64,000 bases of DNA from Phytopseudomonas daroniae (GCF_004327285.1 NZ_QJUI01000004.1:241602-305601), one strand, 5' to 3'. Shown: positions 9,531 through 18,811, counted from the first letter of the stretch. Numbers and translations: made by a program. The notes: generated from the sequence alone by a model not told the origin.

Positions 9531-9555
9531 GGTGGACAAGCTTCGCGTTGTCCAC
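9531..9555. repeat. REP-like hairpin, inverted orientation
   Basis: GGTGGACAAGCTTCGCGTTG followed by TCCAC forms a hairpin and is the reverse complement of the GTGGACAACGCGAAGCTTGTCCACC unit found at 27089-27118 and 28405-28434 beside the RAYT genes. It lies between two convergent genes. Confidence 0.85.
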
Positions 9556-9612
9556 ATGGCCCTCCTCTACCACGGGCAGCTTGCCGCTTGTGGCTTGACG
9601 CTTGCCACTGCT

Positions 9613-10512
9613 TTAAAACGGCCGGCTTCCCGCCAGGCTGATTCGCTGCAGCCGCCTGCGCTGTTCGGCCGGAAAGGCGTTGCGTGCATGCAGGGTGGCC
9701 TGATTGTCCCAGTAGACGATATCGCCCACCTGCCAGCGATGGGTGTAGGACAGCTCGGGCCTGGCCAGGTGCTCGCGCAGGCGCGCGATCAGTGCCTGGC
9801 CACGCTCGGGCTCGACGCCGGCCAGCTCCACTTCCGTGCGCACACCGAGATACAGCAGGCGCTTGCCGCTCTCGGGATGGGTACGCACCAGCGGATGCTC
9901 GGTGCCCTGGATCGGCTCGATTTCCGGCGTGCGGTAGGTAATCGCTCCCATACGCCCGTAATCACCGTTACGCAGGCGCACGAAAGGGTTGTAGTTGATC
10001 AGCCGCAGTCCCTCGATCTCCGCCTTGGTCTGCTCGTCCAACGTGCTGTAGGCCAATGCCAGGTTCGTCCATACCGTTTCGCCGCCGTCCTGCGGGACTT
10101 CCTGGGCATACAGCAGCGAACCGCTCGAGGGCGTGGGCGTCCAGTGGTGATCCGAATGGGCCGGCAGCTCGTTATTACCGAGCTCACCATCCTCGGTATT
10201 GGCCACCTTGACGATATCCGGTGCCTTGCCGTCCGCACCGGACGATAGCACTAGAAAGTCCGGATGCGGCTGAAACACCGAGCCGAACCAGGAGGTGAAT
10301 TGCAGGAATTGCCCGTCGTCGAGCTGCTGGCCACGGAAGATCAGAATGTGGTGATCGCGCAAGGCCCGCTTGAGTTGCAGAATCTGCTCCGCACTCGGCG
10401 TCAGCCGGGCGTCCAGGCCGTGGACAATGGCCCCCAGCGGTGCCTGCTGGGGCTCGATACGAAAGTCATCATGGGTCGCTGCCGGCTGCAGCACGTGGGT
10501 GGTCTGGGTCAT
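9613..10512 (-). CDS. TauD/TfdA-family Fe(II)/2-oxoglutarate dioxygenase (third gene of sulfur operon)
   Basis: A 299-residue non-haem iron oxygenase. The metal-binding H-x-D is H119/D121 in PAHSDHHW; the distal His lies in NQATLHARNAF and the 2-oxoglutarate-binding Arg follows in RRRLQRISL. The family oxygenates the carbon next to a sulfonate or sulfate ester (releasing sulfite or sulfate) or cleaves phenoxyacids. It is the last gene of a leftward set: leader peptide, TonB receptor, dioxygenase, dioxygenase. A 54-base gap separates it from the upstream dioxygenase. Organosulfur as substrate is inferred from context. Confidence 0.85.
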   Translation of the reverse strand: MTQTTHVLQPAATHDDFRIEPQQAPLGAIVHGLDARLTPSAEQILQLKRALRDHHILIFRGQQLDDGQFLQFTSWFGSVFQPHPDFLVLSSGADGKAPDIVKVANTEDGELGNNELPAHSDHHWTPTPSSGSLLYAQEVPQDGGETVWTNLALAYSTLDEQTKAEIEGLRLINYNPFVRLRNGDYGRMGAITYRTPEIEPIQGTEHPLVRTHPESGKRLLYLGVRTEVELAGVEPERGQALIARLREHLARPELSYTHRWQVGDIVYWDNQATLHARNAFPAEQRRRLQRISLAGSRPF

Positions 10513-10566
10513 GGTCGTTCACCTTGAGTAATGGGTTTGCCCTGCCACGCAGGTGGCAGGCACAGG

Positions 10567-11466
10567 TCAGGATTTGCTGATGGTTCTGCTACGCTGGCCG
10601 TCGATGCTCATCGGCACATCACCGGCCAGGGTTACGCGGCGCACGATGCGAGGCTGGTCGCCGTAGTCATTGACCGCGTAGTGCTGAGTGGCGCGGTTGT
10701 CCCAGATCGCGACGTCGCCATTGCTCCAGCGCCAGCGAACGGTGTTCTCCAGACGAGTCACATAACCCTGAAAAACCTCGAACAGGCGCTGCGAATCGTG
10801 CTGGGAAAGGCCCTTGATGCGTTTGACGAAATGGCCCAGCAGCAAGGTGCGTTCACCGCTTTCTGGGTGCACGCGCACTAGTGGATGCTCGGTTTCGTAC
10901 ACCGTGGAGGCGAATACCTTGCGATACTGTTCCAGGCGTATCGGGTCGGCGTCGGGTCTTTTCGCTGCGTAGTCGAAATCGTTGCTATGCACCGCCCACA
11001 GCCTGTCAGCCAGCTCGCGCAGTTCGACGGGCAGATCCTCGTAGGCCGCAGTGGTATTGGCCCACACCGTGTCGCCACCCGCGGACGGCACCAGCACCGA
11101 GCGCAGGATCGAGGCCTTGGGGTAGGCATCGACGAACGTCACATCGGTGTGCCAGGTATTGGCCCTGGCACCCTGCGCGCTGTCGAGTTCCAGCAGGTAG
11201 CTGCTGCCATCACGCACCGGCACAGTGGGATGGGCCACCGGCTCGCCGAGGCGTTTGGCAAAGGCCTCCTGCTGAGCGTCATCCAGCATCTGGTTGCGGA
11301 AGAACAGCACCTTGTAGCGCAGCAGCGCTTGCCCAATTGCATCTACGCTGGCTTCGTCGAGGCTCGCGGACAGTTGCACACCGCGCACCTCAGCGCCGAT
11401 GCGGCCGGCAACGGGGAACAGGTCGAGTTCTACGTGAGGGATTGATACGACGGCAGATCGAGTCAT
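10567..11466 (-). CDS. TauD/AtsK-type Fe(II)/2-oxoglutarate dioxygenase (second gene of sulfur operon)
   Basis: A 299-residue dioxygenase with H106/D108 in [19 protein letters not shown], very close to the AtsK alkylsulfatase and TauD consensus WHTDVTF. The distal His is in [18 protein letters not shown] and the nearby Arg holds 2-oxoglutarate. It is more AtsK-like than its downstream neighbour, so alkyl sulfate esters are a reasonable guess. Only 21 bases separate it from the TonB receptor gene upstream, supporting one operon. Confidence 0.87.
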   Translation of the reverse strand: MTRSAVVSIPHVELDLFPVAGRIGAEVRGVQLSASLDEASVDAIGQALLRYKVLFFRNQMLDDAQQEAFAKRLGEPVAHPTVPVRDGSSYLLELDSAQGARANTWHTDVTFVDAYPKASILRSVLVPSAGGDTVWANTTAAYEDLPVELRELADRLWAVHSNDFDYAAKRPDADPIRLEQYRKVFASTVYETEHPLVRVHPESGERTLLLGHFVKRIKGLSQHDSQRLFEVFQGYVTRLENTVRWRWSNGDVAIWDNRATQHYAVNDYGDQPRIVRRVTLAGDVPMSIDGQRSRTISKS

Positions 11467-11487
11467 GGCGTTCTCCTTGGGGCGTGC

Positions 11488-13866
11488 TTAGAAGTCGTAA
11501 CGCAGGGTGAGACCGGCCGTACGCGGCTGGCCGACGGATGCGGTGTAGGAACCGTTGGTAAATGCGAAAGCGGTGAGGTAGTAGTCCTGATCCGTGACGT
11601 TGCGCATCCACAGCGAGGTATCCAGCTCGCCATCACCCAGGTCGATACGCACCCCGGCGGAAAGGTTGAGCAAGCCATAGCCGTCGATCTTCGACAGATC
11701 GGAGTTGTCCAGCGTGCCTTCCGCCTCGGAGCGGTAGGAGTAACCCGCGGTCACGTAGGGTCGCAGGCCGCTGTCCAGTTGCCACAGGTACTCACCGTTG
11801 AAGTTGCCGATCCAGCGCGAGGCACCGACCACCCTTTCGCCCGTGAGATCGCAGATCGCCGCGGCATTGACCGTGCTGACCTCGCCTGGGCAGGGCGCGT
11901 TCTTGAAGCTCAGGTAGGTGACATCGTTGAACGAGCCATTGAAGTTCAGGGTCAGCCCGCGAATCGGCCGGTAGCTGGTTTCCAGTTCCAGACCACGCGA
12001 ACGCACGCTACCGGCGTTGGCCATCACCGAGGTCGCGGTCAGTGAGCCCGGTGGCGTGGTCAGCGTGGTGGCCTGGTAGCCATGAACCCCCGTCCAGAAC
12101 AGGTTGGCGTTGAACTGCAGCCGGCCACCCAGCAGCGTACTCTTGAAGCCGAGCTCGGCATCGTTGGCCCGCTCCGGCCCGACCACCAGAGAATCGCTGC
12201 CAAGGCCCGTCTGGGGCGCGACCAGGTTGACCCCACCGGACTTCTCGCCGTGGGCCAGGGAGGCATAGCCGAGCAGGTTGTCGCTGGCCCGGTAGCTGAG
12301 GCTGATCAGGCCCGACGGCGCCGCGTTGTGCAGACCGAATTCGCCGGTATCCAGCCTGCCCATCTGGCGCTGGCGGATGGCATCCACCTCAGGCGCCAGA
12401 TCGGCACCGCCTTGCGGATCGAAGCGGTGCAACCGCGCCTGCTTCTCTTCATAGGTGCCGCGCACGCCAATCGTCAGATCCAGGCGATCGGTAAGGTGCC
12501 AGTTGCCTTGCGCGAACAGCGCGAAACTGTCGGTGACGATTTTGCCATTGGTCTGCGTGCTGACATCGTTGAACACCCCACGATTGACCCCCGTCAGGAA
12601 CAGATCGGCCTGCGGGCCATAGCGCTGTACCGTCTTGTTACCCAGGTTCTGGCGGAACATATAGGCGCCAAGCACGTAGTCGAAGCGCTCGCCGGCCGGT
12701 GAGGCCAGGCGAATCTCCTGGGAAAACTGACGGTCGTGCACTTCCACGCCGCCGTGACGAACCGCCGGCTGATCGGTGAGATCGGTATCGTTGAGCGGGA
12801 TGAAGTGCCAATAGCGATAACCGCTGATGGAGGTCAGCGTGTAGCCACCATCGAGTTGCCAGCTGGCTTCCAGTGAGGTGCCGCCCTGCCAGACGTTGAC
12901 CGCCTGCTCGGAATCGATGTTTACCTCACGCTTCTTGATGTCGTACTGCGGGTTGGCGCCGATCAGCGCGGCACGCTCGCGGAAACGTTCGGAAACCCCG
13001 TACAGCGCCCAGACACCGTTGGTGGACTTCTCCTGGTTGTAATCGGTGATCCAGCGCAGGCTGAAATCCTCGTTCGGCTCGAACAGCAACTGCCCACGCA
13101 AGCCCTCGCGCTCGCCGCCCAGGAAGGTGCGGCTGTCATGCTGGTTGTCGATGTAGCCATCTTCACGGGTGCGATAGAACGACAGGCGCCCGGCCAGAGT
13201 GTCGGTCAAGCCGCCGGACACGCTGCCCTTGCCCTGGAAGTAACCACGCTCGCCGCCCGATACCTCGAAGCTGCGCTCGGGCGTGAAGGTCGGCTTGCGG
13301 GTGGTGATGTTGATCACCCCCGCCGTGGTGTTCTTGCCGAACAACGTACCTTGAGGGCCGCGCAGCAACTCCAGCTGTTCGACATCGAGCAGATCGAACA
13401 CCGCCATGCCGGGCCGCCCGAGGTAGATATTGTCCAGATAGATGCCGGCGCTGCCTTCCAGACCATCGCTGGCCGGGTTGTTGCCGATGCCGCGCACCGC
13501 GATGCTGGACTGGCGCGCATGGATGTAGGCGACGTTGACGCTCGGCAGCACCTGTTGCAGTTCCTGCACGCGGTAGACCTTCTGCAACTCCAGCGTGGCG
13601 CCGCTGAGGGTGGTGATCGGCGTGGGTACGTCCTGGGCGTCCTCCTCCCGGCGCCGGGCGGTGACCGTTACCTTCTGCAGCGCCGCGTCGTCCTGGGCAG
13701 CGCGGGCATCCGCCGTGGCGCTCTGCGCATAGAGCGGGCCACTGGCGGCCAGACCACCCAGCGCCAGGAGCAGGCTCAGGACGTAATCCGGCGATGCGAG
13801 GCGCTGCACGATGCTCGTGCGACCCGCGAGGCGGCGCTGAATGAAAGGGGGTGTCGAACTCATCAA
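11488..13866 (-). CDS. TonB-dependent outer-membrane receptor (first large gene of sulfur operon)
   Basis: A 792-residue receptor. A long N-terminal signal region ends near LYAQ. A TonB box-like VTVTARRREEDAQDVP and the plug domain follow (about 70-190, with SIAVRGIGNN and LLRGPQGTLFGKNTTAGVINI). A 22-strand barrel ends in the aromatic C-terminus LTLRYDF. The plug resembles receptors for sulfate esters and other small organics more than siderophore receptors. Position upstream of two TauD-type dioxygenases and downstream of a cysteine-rich leader peptide points to uptake of an organosulfur compound; the ligand is inferred. Confidence 0.88.
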   Translation of the reverse strand: MMSSTPPFIQRRLAGRTSIVQRLASPDYVLSLLLALGGLAASGPLYAQSATADARAAQDDAALQKVTVTARRREEDAQDVPTPITTLSGATLELQKVYRVQELQQVLPSVNVAYIHARQSSIAVRGIGNNPASDGLEGSAGIYLDNIYLGRPGMAVFDLLDVEQLELLRGPQGTLFGKNTTAGVINITTRKPTFTPERSFEVSGGERGYFQGKGSVSGGLTDTLAGRLSFYRTREDGYIDNQHDSRTFLGGEREGLRGQLLFEPNEDFSLRWITDYNQEKSTNGVWALYGVSERFRERAALIGANPQYDIKKREVNIDSEQAVNVWQGGTSLEASWQLDGGYTLTSISGYRYWHFIPLNDTDLTDQPAVRHGGVEVHDRQFSQEIRLASPAGERFDYVLGAYMFRQNLGNKTVQRYGPQADLFLTGVNRGVFNDVSTQTNGKIVTDSFALFAQGNWHLTDRLDLTIGVRGTYEEKQARLHRFDPQGGADLAPEVDAIRQRQMGRLDTGEFGLHNAAPSGLISLSYRASDNLLGYASLAHGEKSGGVNLVAPQTGLGSDSLVVGPERANDAELGFKSTLLGGRLQFNANLFWTGVHGYQATTLTTPPGSLTATSVMANAGSVRSRGLELETSYRPIRGLTLNFNGSFNDVTYLSFKNAPCPGEVSTVNAAAICDLTGERVVGASRWIGNFNGEYLWQLDSGLRPYVTAGYSYRSEAEGTLDNSDLSKIDGYGLLNLSAGVRIDLGDGELDTSLWMRNVTDQDYYLTAFAFTNGSYTASVGQPRTAGLTLRYDF

Positions 13867-13967
13867 TGGTAATCCTTGATCAAGAAACAGGCCGCACGAA
13901 GCCGCGCCACATGAATGCGTAGCTCTGTAAGGGAAAGGCAGGGTGTAAAGGTGTCAGGCGAACCGGA

Positions 13968-14027
13968 TCAACCGGGGCAACAGCGACACGCAGATGCCAG
14001 ACGCGAGGTCGGGTGAGGTTTTTTCAT
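13968..14027 (-). CDS. Short cysteine-rich leader peptide ahead of the organosulfur operon
   Basis: A 19-codon frame reads MKKPHPTSRLASACRCCPG and then stops. Three of its last six residues are cysteine (C-R-C-C). The ATG at 14027 has AAGGA seven bases upstream, a better ribosome site than most genes here. The peptide ends 101 bases before the TonB receptor start and is read in the same direction. Cysteine-rich uORFs that sense cysteinyl-tRNA are known before sulfur genes in mycobacteria. By analogy, ribosome stalling at these codons when cysteine is scarce would couple sulfur starvation to expression of the operon. I see no strong intrinsic terminator after it, so the mechanism could involve Rho or local RNA folding. 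Expression is not proven. Confidence 0.6.
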   Translation of the reverse strand: MKKPHPTSRLASACRCCPG

Positions 14028-14074
14028 GGACAGATCCTTGCAATCGCTCAGCAGGCAAATATTCTATTAAGTTC

Positions 14075-14091
14075 TATTTAAATAATAAAAA
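14075..14091. promoter_or_regulatory. AT-rich 17-mer shared with 16298-16314
   Basis: TATTTAAATAATAAAAA occurs here and, exact and in the same orientation, at 16298. Both copies are upstream of leftward sulfur genes (48 and 78 bases from the first start codon) and face a rightward gene on the other side. Here it overlaps a direct repeat TTCTATT-AAG-TTCTATT (14062-14078 region). It may be a regulator site, for instance for the adjacent LysR protein, or a shared promoter element. Confidence 0.45.
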
Positions 14092-14184
14092 TACGTTTGA
14101 CGGAATAAGAGCTTGCATTTAAAACCACCGTCCAGGGCAGCCGCAAATGCCTAAAACCTATTTTTCAAATGCCGGGAATGCATC

Positions 14185-15108
14185 ATGGATCTGCGCCAAC
14201 TTCGCTACTTCATCGCCCTGACAGAGCACCGCAGCTTCGTTCGCGCGGCAGAAGCCATGAACATCACTCAGCCGGCGTTCAGTCGCAGCATTCAAGGGCT
14301 GGAGCATGAGTTCGGCTGCCAGTTGGTGGATCGTGGCAGCAAGGATCTACGCCCTACCCCCGAAGGCCAGGTAGTGCTGCAGCACGCCCTGAGCCTGGTG
14401 CAGGGCGCCAGTAACCTGACCAACGAAGTCAGCCAGATGAGCAAGCTCGATGCCGGTGAGCTGCACTTCGGCTCGGGCCCGGTACCGGCGGCGAAGCTGG
14501 TGCCGGACAGCCTGATGCAGTTCATGGCGAACTACCCGGGCATTCGCCCGCGGCTGCTGGTCAACAACTGGGAAAGCCTGGGGCGCAGCCTGAGCCGCAA
14601 CGAGATCGAGTTCTTCATCGCCGATATCCGCCCGTTCCACGCCGATCCGAACTTCCAGGCCTACGCCCTGACGCCACGGCCGACTACTTTCTTCTGCCGG
14701 GCAACACACCCGTTGGTCGCCAAGGAAAGCCTGTCGACCAACGACCTGTTCGCATACCCGCTGGCGTCGGTGCGCATCCCCGTGGGCACCCGCAAGGCTC
14801 TGGCCAACCTGAGTGGCAAAGCCAGCTTCGAACAACACATCGAGTGCGAGCATTTCCCGCTGCTGGAGCAGATCGTGCGCAACACCGATGCCATTGGCGT
14901 CGGCCCGCTGGAGGCCCTACACGAGGCCCTGAACCGCGGCGAGCTGGTACGCCTGCAGTTGCGTAACTTGCCACAGAGTATGACCCTGCAGGCTCATTGC
15001 GGCATCGTCACGCGCACTGGCTACCGGCTGTCACCGGCGGCACGGGCGATGATCGACCTGATCAAGCAGTGCGATCAGGCTCTGGCCGCTGCCGCTGCGG
15101 CTGCCTGA
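14185..15108 (+). CDS. LysR-family regulator of the organosulfur region
   Basis: A 307-residue LysR protein with its helix-turn-helix at about residues 15-40 (SFVRAAEAMNITQPAFSRSI) and effector domain from about 90. It ends in a run of alanines. It is divergent from the leader-TonB-dioxygenase operon and followed by an intrinsic terminator. Control of organosulfur uptake, as by Cbl, CysB or AtsR types, is inferred from position. It is not CysB itself: sequence and length differ. Confidence 0.83.
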   Translation: MDLRQLRYFIALTEHRSFVRAAEAMNITQPAFSRSIQGLEHEFGCQLVDRGSKDLRPTPEGQVVLQHALSLVQGASNLTNEVSQMSKLDAGELHFGSGPVPAAKLVPDSLMQFMANYPGIRPRLLVNNWESLGRSLSRNEIEFFIADIRPFHADPNFQAYALTPRPTTFFCRATHPLVAKESLSTNDLFAYPLASVRIPVGTRKALANLSGKASFEQHIECEHFPLLEQIVRNTDAIGVGPLEALHEALNRGELVRLQLRNLPQSMTLQAHCGIVTRTGYRLSPAARAMIDLIKQCDQALAAAAAAA

Positions 15109-15121
15109 ACACCGAAGACGC

Positions 15122-15150
15122 AAAGGCCGCAGTCATGCTGCGGCCTTTTT
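15122..15150. terminator. Intrinsic terminator between convergent LysR and binding-protein genes
   Basis: A perfect stem, AAAGGCCGCAG and CTGCGGCCTTT around a TCATG-type loop, followed by T residues on the plus strand and preceded by A residues, so it can work in both directions. It sits 13 bases after the LysR stop and 10 bases beyond the end of the leftward gene. Confidence 0.92.
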
Positions 15151-15160
15151 CGCACAACGA

Positions 15161-16219
15161 TCAGGGGCGAGCAGCGATAGCCGGCGATGTTTGCAACGCG
15201 GCATCGAGAAAGCGCGGATCCGCCCAGTCAGCGACCTTGAAGCCTTTCCGGATCAGACGTTGCTCGACCGCCAGATCGACTCCGGCCTGCAGCCGAGCCA
15301 GGTAGCCGGCATCCAGATGCGGGTCGAACATGTGTTGCACATCGCTGGCCTCGAGATCGCTCTGCAACAAGGTACGCGGGTAGCCGGACAAATCCGCGAC
15401 CAACGCCACGTAAGCCTGCTTGTTGGCCTCGTCACGCAGCCATTGCACCGCCTGCTGCTGAGCTCTTATCAAGCGCTGGACTGCCTGCGGATGGCGATCG
15501 ACAAAATCCCCCGCCCCCACCAGCATGGTCTGCACGCTGCCGGCGCCGCCCAAATCGTCGGTATTCAGAGGCAACTCGGCCAGACCTCGCTGCTCCAGGG
15601 AGATCAGGTTGGCGCCGCCCCAGGTGGCGTCGATCTGCTTGGCTGCCAAAGCGGCCGATGACGCATTGCCGTCCAGATTGATGATCTGCAACTCACGCTC
15701 GCGCAGGCCCTGACTGGCCAGTGCCTGTGCGAAGGACAACTGATAGGCGGTGCCACGGAAGATCGCCACCCGCTTGCCGCGCAGATCCGCCAGGGTTTTC
15801 ACCGCCGACCCCGGCACCACGCCCAGGTACAGGCGAATATCACGGGCGGTAGCACTCAGTAGCCGGGTATCCAGCCCATTGGCCTTGCCGATGATCGACG
15901 CCATGTCACCCAGATAAGCCAGATCCACCTGGCCGTTGGCGAGCGCCTCGTTGACTACCGGCCCGGCCCCCTTGAAAAAGCTCCACTGGATGGTGATGCC
16001 GTCTGCTGCGAACTCCTTTTCCAGAGTCTCCTGGTTGCGCAGCACATCGACGATACCGCCACCACTCGGCTTGCCGCCCGCACTCAGATCCGGCACGGCG
16101 ATGCGAATTTCCTTAAGAGGCTGCTCCGCCAGCACGGCCGTGGCACCGACCAGGGCCAGCAGCCCCGAAAATATGGGTGCGACCACCCGCTGTAAGCCTT
16201 TATCGAACGCACGCTTCAT
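15161..16219 (-). CDS. ABC transporter substrate-binding protein, sulfonate/nitrate/taurine type
   Basis: A 352-residue periplasmic protein with a signal peptide ending TAVLAEQ. The SsuA/TauA-like fold is indicated by GAGPVVNEALANGQVDLAYLGDMASI and by LADLRGKRVAIFRGTAYQLSFAQAL. These proteins deliver aliphatic sulfonates or related anions to a membrane permease. No permease or ATPase gene accompanies it, so it must use a transporter encoded elsewhere. It neighbours TauD-type dioxygenases, which supports an organosulfur ligand. It is divergent from the second TonB receptor. Confidence 0.85.
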   Translation of the reverse strand: MKRAFDKGLQRVVAPIFSGLLALVGATAVLAEQPLKEIRIAVPDLSAGGKPSGGGIVDVLRNQETLEKEFAADGITIQWSFFKGAGPVVNEALANGQVDLAYLGDMASIIGKANGLDTRLLSATARDIRLYLGVVPGSAVKTLADLRGKRVAIFRGTAYQLSFAQALASQGLRERELQIINLDGNASSAALAAKQIDATWGGANLISLEQRGLAELPLNTDDLGGAGSVQTMLVGAGDFVDRHPQAVQRLIRAQQQAVQWLRDEANKQAYVALVADLSGYPRTLLQSDLEASDVQHMFDPHLDAGYLARLQAGVDLAVEQRLIRKGFKVADWADPRFLDAALQTSPAIAARP

Positions 16220-16297
16220 TGTAATAACGCTCCTGAACCATCTACGCCGTGGCTCTTGAGGCCACCGGAATACTTATGAAGGCACAGGCCACATGGT

Positions 16298-16314
16298 TAT
16301 TTAAATAATAAAAA
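16298..16314. promoter_or_regulatory. Second copy of the AT-rich 17-mer
   Basis: An exact copy of TATTTAAATAATAAAAA (also at 14075-14091), 78 bases upstream of the leftward binding-protein gene. A few bases further out both loci carry similar words (GGAATAAG and GGAAATAAG). The conservation in two otherwise unlike spacers argues for a shared regulatory role. Confidence 0.45.
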
Positions 16315-16607
16315 AGTGCATTTCATAAACATTGGGAAATAAGCCATCAATGATGGGACATTCCGTGCAGATGCCCTGCGCGCATAAAAAATATGATGCG
16401 AAGGCATTGGCCAAAGCCTTGTGCCCTGTGTGAAATAGATGGCCGATTCGAATTCCTCCCGCCAGCCCGTACCTCTCCTCGGACGTGGCAACCGCTCCCC
16501 CGATAAGCGACAATGCCGCCCCGCCAAGCGATGGCAGCCGCCTGCCGACAACAAATCGCCCGCGTACCGGATAGCCAACCGCCGACCTCCGCATCCAAGG
16601 AATTTGC
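16315..16607. other. Spacer before the second TonB receptor
   Basis: Beyond the AT-rich box this spacer turns GC-rich and contains no convincing gene. I saw no Fur-box-like palindrome ahead of the receptor gene, which argues weakly against iron control. Confidence 0.5.
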
Positions 16608-18758
16608 ATGGCCCTGCCTCGCCCGCGTTTCGCCCCGACCCTGCTCGCCCTGGCGCTGAGCCCGACGTTTTCCTGGGCCGCCGACTCGGTGGTCGCCCTC
16701 GACGCCACCACCATCGAAGATCAGGCCGGCGAAAGCTACCAGGCCCGTGGTGCCACAGTCGGTGGTTTTACGGAGACGCCGCTGCTCGACACCCCGGCGT
16801 CCGTTTCGGTGGTCACCCGACAGTTACTGGATGACCAGCAGGCTCGCCTGCTCAGCGACGTGCTGAAGAACGACGCTTCGGTAGGCGAGGCCTACGCGCC
16901 GATCGGTTACTACGAGAACTTCGTGGTGCGCGGCTTCTCGCTGAATGCCGCCAACAGCTACCGGGTCAATGGCCGTAGCGTGGTGGGCGAGCAGAACGTG
17001 GCGCTGGAGAACAAGCAGCAGGTCGAACTGCTCAAGGGCCTTTCCGGCCTGCAGAGCGGCGTAACCGAGCCCGGCGGGTTGATCAACTACGTCACCAAGC
17101 GCAGCGAAAACGTGCGCTCGCTGAGCGTGGCCAGCAATCAGGATGGCGAGCGCTATATCGCCGCCGACCTCGGCCACTGGTTTGGCAGCGAGCAGGAGCT
17201 GGGCCTGCGCCTCAACCTGGCCCACGAGGACATCCGCTCCTTCGTCGAACACGCCGACGGCAAGCGCGACTTCATCTCCCTGGCGCTGGACTGGAACCTC
17301 TCGCCCAACGCCACACTGCAGCTGGACGCCGAATACCAGGCTCGCGAGCAGCGCTCGGTCGCCGGCTATCAATTACTCGGCGGCACCTGGGTGCCAAGCG
17401 GCGTCGATCCGGACACCCGTCTCGGCCATCAGAGCTGGTCGAAACCGGTGAGCATCGACTCGCTGAACCTCGGTGGGCGCTTCGAATATCGCTTCGACGA
17501 CAACTGGAAAGCCGCAGTCGATGCGTCCCGCAGCCAGGTGGTAATCGACGACTACAGTACCTTTCCCTTCGGCTGCAGCCCTGATTCCGGATGCGACGAC
17601 TGGTATTCGCACTTCAGCCCGGAGGGCGATTACGACATCTCCAACTACCGCAGCCCGGATGACACCCGCCGTCATGACGAACTGCAGGCGACTCTGTCCG
17701 GCGCCTTTGCCACCGGCAGGATCGGCCATGAGCTGACCATGGGCACCAGTGCCTTGCGCCGAACCGTGGACAGGCGCAGCTCTGTCAATGAATGGATAGG
17801 CGCGGGCAATATCCATCAGGACGTTGTCGACTTCGCCCCGACCGACGTACCGCTCAACCCCAAGAACCGCCGCCTGGACAGCCGCCAGTACGGCCTGTTC
17901 TTCAGCGACCATATCAGCTTCGACGAGCACTGGCAGGTGCTCCTGGGCGGGCGACAAGTACGCCTGGACGAGGAAGCCTTCACCAGCAGCGGTATCAGCG
18001 ACCGCCGCACCCGTCGTAGCGAATTCCTGCCCAATGCCGCCCTGCTCTACAAACCGCAGGCCGACACCACCTTATATGTGAGCTACAGCAAGGGCCTATC
18101 CCTGGGCGGCGAGGCACCGTGGTTCACCAGCAACGATGGCGAAATCCTTGCGCCGACCCTGTCTCGCCAGCTGGAAGCCGGCTTCAAGCGCGACTGGCAG
18201 GGCCTGAGCCTGGGTGCCGCTCTGTTCCGTATCGACCAGGCGCTGCAATACAGCCGCCCGAACGACGACGGCAGCCTTACCTACGTTCAGCAGGGCAAAC
18301 AGCGCAATATCGGCCTGGAGCTCTCCGCCAGCGGGCAGGCCAGCCGCAATCTGCAACTGTCGGCCAGCGCCGCGGCCATTCGCGCACGGGCACTGGACAG
18401 CGGCACCGAAGCCTATGAAGGCCACCAGGCGGTCAACGTACCGCGCGTGCGCGCCAGCCTGTCGGCCGATTACCAGGTGCCCGGTGTTCAGGGCCTGTCG
18501 CTACTTGGCGGCCTGCAGTACAGCGGCAGCAAGTACGCCAACCCGAACGGCACGGTGAAGGTCGCCGATTACACGGTATTCAACCTCGGCAGCCGTTACA
18601 CCACCCGCATCGAAGGCTACGAAACAGTGCTGCGCCTGACCGTCGACAACCTGTTCGACAAACGCTACTGGCGCGACACCGGCGCCTACCAGGGCGATGG
18701 CTACCTGTTCCCGGGTGACCCGCGCACCGCCCGCCTGTCCGCAACCGTGAGTTTTTAA
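16608..18758 (+). CDS. TonB-dependent receptor, siderophore-receptor-like
   Basis: A 716-residue outer-membrane receptor with a signal peptide ending SWAAD. Its plug domain (about 55-165) contains TPASVSVVTRQLLDDQQ, NFVVRGF and LLKGLSGLQSGVTEPGGLINYVTKR, all typical of the TIGR01783 siderophore-receptor family. The barrel ends with the aromatic LSATVSF. A disulfide-sized Cys pair lies in GCSPDSGCDD. The divergent sulfonate-type binding protein and the shared AT-rich box suggest its ligand may be an organosulfur compound rather than a ferric siderophore, but sequence alone cannot settle this. Confidence 0.85.
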   Translation: MALPRPRFAPTLLALALSPTFSWAADSVVALDATTIEDQAGESYQARGATVGGFTETPLLDTPASVSVVTRQLLDDQQARLLSDVLKNDASVGEAYAPIGYYENFVVRGFSLNAANSYRVNGRSVVGEQNVALENKQQVELLKGLSGLQSGVTEPGGLINYVTKRSENVRSLSVASNQDGERYIAADLGHWFGSEQELGLRLNLAHEDIRSFVEHADGKRDFISLALDWNLSPNATLQLDAEYQAREQRSVAGYQLLGGTWVPSGVDPDTRLGHQSWSKPVSIDSLNLGGRFEYRFDDNWKAAVDASRSQVVIDDYSTFPFGCSPDSGCDDWYSHFSPEGDYDISNYRSPDDTRRHDELQATLSGAFATGRIGHELTMGTSALRRTVDRRSSVNEWIGAGNIHQDVVDFAPTDVPLNPKNRRLDSRQYGLFFSDHISFDEHWQVLLGGRQVRLDEEAFTSSGISDRRTRRSEFLPNAALLYKPQADTTLYVSYSKGLSLGGEAPWFTSNDGEILAPTLSRQLEAGFKRDWQGLSLGAALFRIDQALQYSRPNDDGSLTYVQQGKQRNIGLELSASGQASRNLQLSASAAAIRARALDSGTEAYEGHQAVNVPRVRASLSADYQVPGVQGLSLLGGLQYSGSKYANPNGTVKVADYTVFNLGSRYTTRIEGYETVLRLTVDNLFDKRYWRDTGAYQGDGYLFPGDPRTARLSATVSF

Positions 18759-18811
18759 CAGGCGACGGGGAAGCCGTATCTGTGATGGGCAGAAAAAAGG
18801 CGGGAGCAGAC

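Noticed and set aside
13867..13967. A classic attenuator terminator between the Cys leader and the TonB receptor
   Set aside because: I looked for a GC stem with a T run on the minus strand and found only weak GGCGCGG/TGCGGCC arms without a T run, so I do not annotate a terminator.
16220..16297. A leader peptide before the sulfonate-type binding protein, like that at 13968
   Set aside because: The only short frame (ATGTGGCCTGTGCCTTCATAA reduced to six codons) has no cysteine and no good ribosome site.
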